Positions 4,543 through 5,115 of a stretch of DNA of 5,115 bases are shown in pieces. The DNA comes from Miltoncostaeaceae bacterium (GTDB lineage Bacteria; Actinomycetota; Thermoleophilia; Miltoncostaeales; Miltoncostaeaceae). The notes under the pieces were generated by a model, which saw only the letters and a program-made list of their open reading frames with translations, was not told where the DNA came from and made no database searches. Numbering within the stretch: the stretch's first letter is position 1; each line of letters begins with the position of its first letter. The position numbers were made by a program, and so were the translations under genes. Location of the stretch: contig JAUVQP010000117.1 of assembly GCA_030598075.1 (NCBI GenBank), forward strand, positions 1-5,115, written 5' to 3'.

Positions 4543-5115
4543 TCACTCCCCCTGGACGTCGCCGAGCCGGCCGCGCGCGGCGTCGAGCGTGTTGGACAAC
4601 AGAAACGCGATGGTCATGGGCCCGACTCCGCCCGGAACCGGCGTAAGCCACCCCGCGACCTCCCGGGCCTCATCGCCCGCGACATCGCCGACGAGCCCCT
4701 CCTCGGTGCGGTTCATGCCGACGTCGATGACGGCGGCCCCCGGCATGATCCAGTCCCCGCGGATCATCTCAGGTTGCCCGACCGCCACGACCAGCACCTC
4801 CGCCGTGCGGCACAGACCGGGAAGGTCTCTCGTCCGCGAGTGGGCCACGGTGACCGTGGCCGATCGGGCGGTGAGCAGGAGGGCCTGGGGCTTGCCGACG
4901 ATGAGGCTGCGCCCGACGACCACCGCCACGGCGCCGGACAGCTCGATGCCGGCACGGTCGAGCAGGTACATGACGCCCTGGGGCGTGCAGGGCACCGGCC
5001 CGGGCTCACCGCGGACGAGCCGCCCGAGGTTGGCCGCGCCGAAGCCGTCGACGTCCTTGTCGGGATCGATGCGCGCGGCGATGCGCGATTCGTCGAGGTG
5101 GTCCGGCACGGGCAG
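4543..5115 (-). CDS. folD: FolD: methylene-THF dehydrogenase / methenyl-THF cyclohydrolase (5' end missing)
   Basis: A bifunctional cytosolic enzyme of one-carbon metabolism: it oxidises 5,10-methylene-THF to methenyl-THF with NADP+ and hydrolyses this to 10-formyl-THF. The visible 190 residues begin at LPVPDHLDE, the usual Q-L-P-L-P segment, so the N-terminal third with the catalytic lysine lies beyond the window. The frame runs off the edge, and the GTG at 5107-5109 is an internal Val codon. Counting from that Val, landmarks are KDVDGF (18-23), PCTPQGV (40-46), GRSLIVGKP (66-74), TVTVAHSRT (85-93), VIDVGMNR (127-134) and TPVPGGVGPMTIAFLLSNT (156-174). The GRS motif contacts the nucleotide, typically NADP. 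The gene is complete at its 3' end with TGA at 4543-4545. It is the upstream gene of npdG, whose ribosome site lies in its last codons. Confidence 0.95.
   Translation of the reverse strand: MPVPDHLDESRIAARIDPDKDVDGFGAANLGRLVRGEPGPVPCTPQGVMYLLDRAGIELSGAVAVVVGRSLIVGKPQALLLTARSATVTVAHSRTRDLPGLCRTAEVLVVAVGQPEMIRGDWIMPGAAVIDVGMNRTEEGLVGDVAGDEAREVAGWLTPVPGGVGPMTIAFLLSNTLDAARGRLGDVQGE
4546..4551 (-). promoter_or_regulatory. Shine-Dalgarno of npdG inside the folD C-terminal codons
   Basis: The last two sense codons of folD, GGG GAG, form a strong ribosome-binding sequence ten bases upstream of the npdG ATG. The spacing is slightly long. This arrangement suggests translation of npdG is coupled to, or at least dependent on, the folD transcript; no separate promoter space exists. 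Confidence 0.5.

Noticed and set aside
3648..4646. Plus-strand 332-codon frame spanning the zipper gene end and npdG
   Set aside because: It crosses a convergent gene junction, overlaps npdG and part of folD in antisense, and has a low-complexity Arg/Pro-rich translation.
5107..5109. GTG at 5107-5109 as the start of folD
   Set aside because: It is the Val of LPVPDHLDE, an internal conserved FolD segment, and the frame continues to the window edge.

Overview
This is bacterial DNA of very high GC content (by eye around 70%), densely packed with genes. The F420:NADP oxidoreductase gene (npdG/fno) means the organism uses coenzyme F420. Together with the GC content, an apparently leaderless promoter and GTG starts, this suggests an uncultured Actinomycetota lineage such as Acidimicrobiia or Thermoleophilia. 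Chloroflexota or another F420-using phylum cannot be excluded. I see no mobile elements, RNA genes, CRISPR or phage signatures.

Layout. (1) 1-65, plus strand: the last 20 codons of a TenA-family (thiaminase II-like) gene. (2) 66-281: a short convergent spacer with two hairpin-forming repeats. (3) 282-2090, minus strand: an FtsH-type membrane AAA+ zinc protease, complete, with all catalytic motifs but a changed pore loop. (4) 2091-2311: a divergent regulatory region with a perfect 10-bp inverted repeat and a -10 box placed for a leaderless transcript. (5) 2312-3832, plus strand: a three-gene operon. Its members are a minimal HExxH metallopeptidase-like protein, a YdjA-type nitroreductase whose start overlaps the preceding stop, and an uncharacterised protein with one or two predicted helix-turn-helix segments and a C-terminal leucine zipper. 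(6) 3833-3866: a 34-nt convergent spacer with a GC-rich hairpin. (7) 3867-5115, minus strand: npdG and, upstream of it in the same operon, folD, which is cut by the window edge.

How the genes may work together. folD and npdG form a tight operon linking two NADP(H)-dependent redox systems: FolD interconverts methylene- and methenyl-tetrahydrofolate with NADP, and NpdG exchanges hydride between NADPH and F420. The divergent FtsH-like protease and the zincin/nitroreductase/zipper operon share one short intergenic region and could be co-regulated, but nothing in the sequence proves this.

The most novel item is the zipper protein at 3266-3832. I cannot assign it to a named family. Its architecture looks like that of a dimeric DNA-binding protein, and it is the natural candidate regulator of its own operon.
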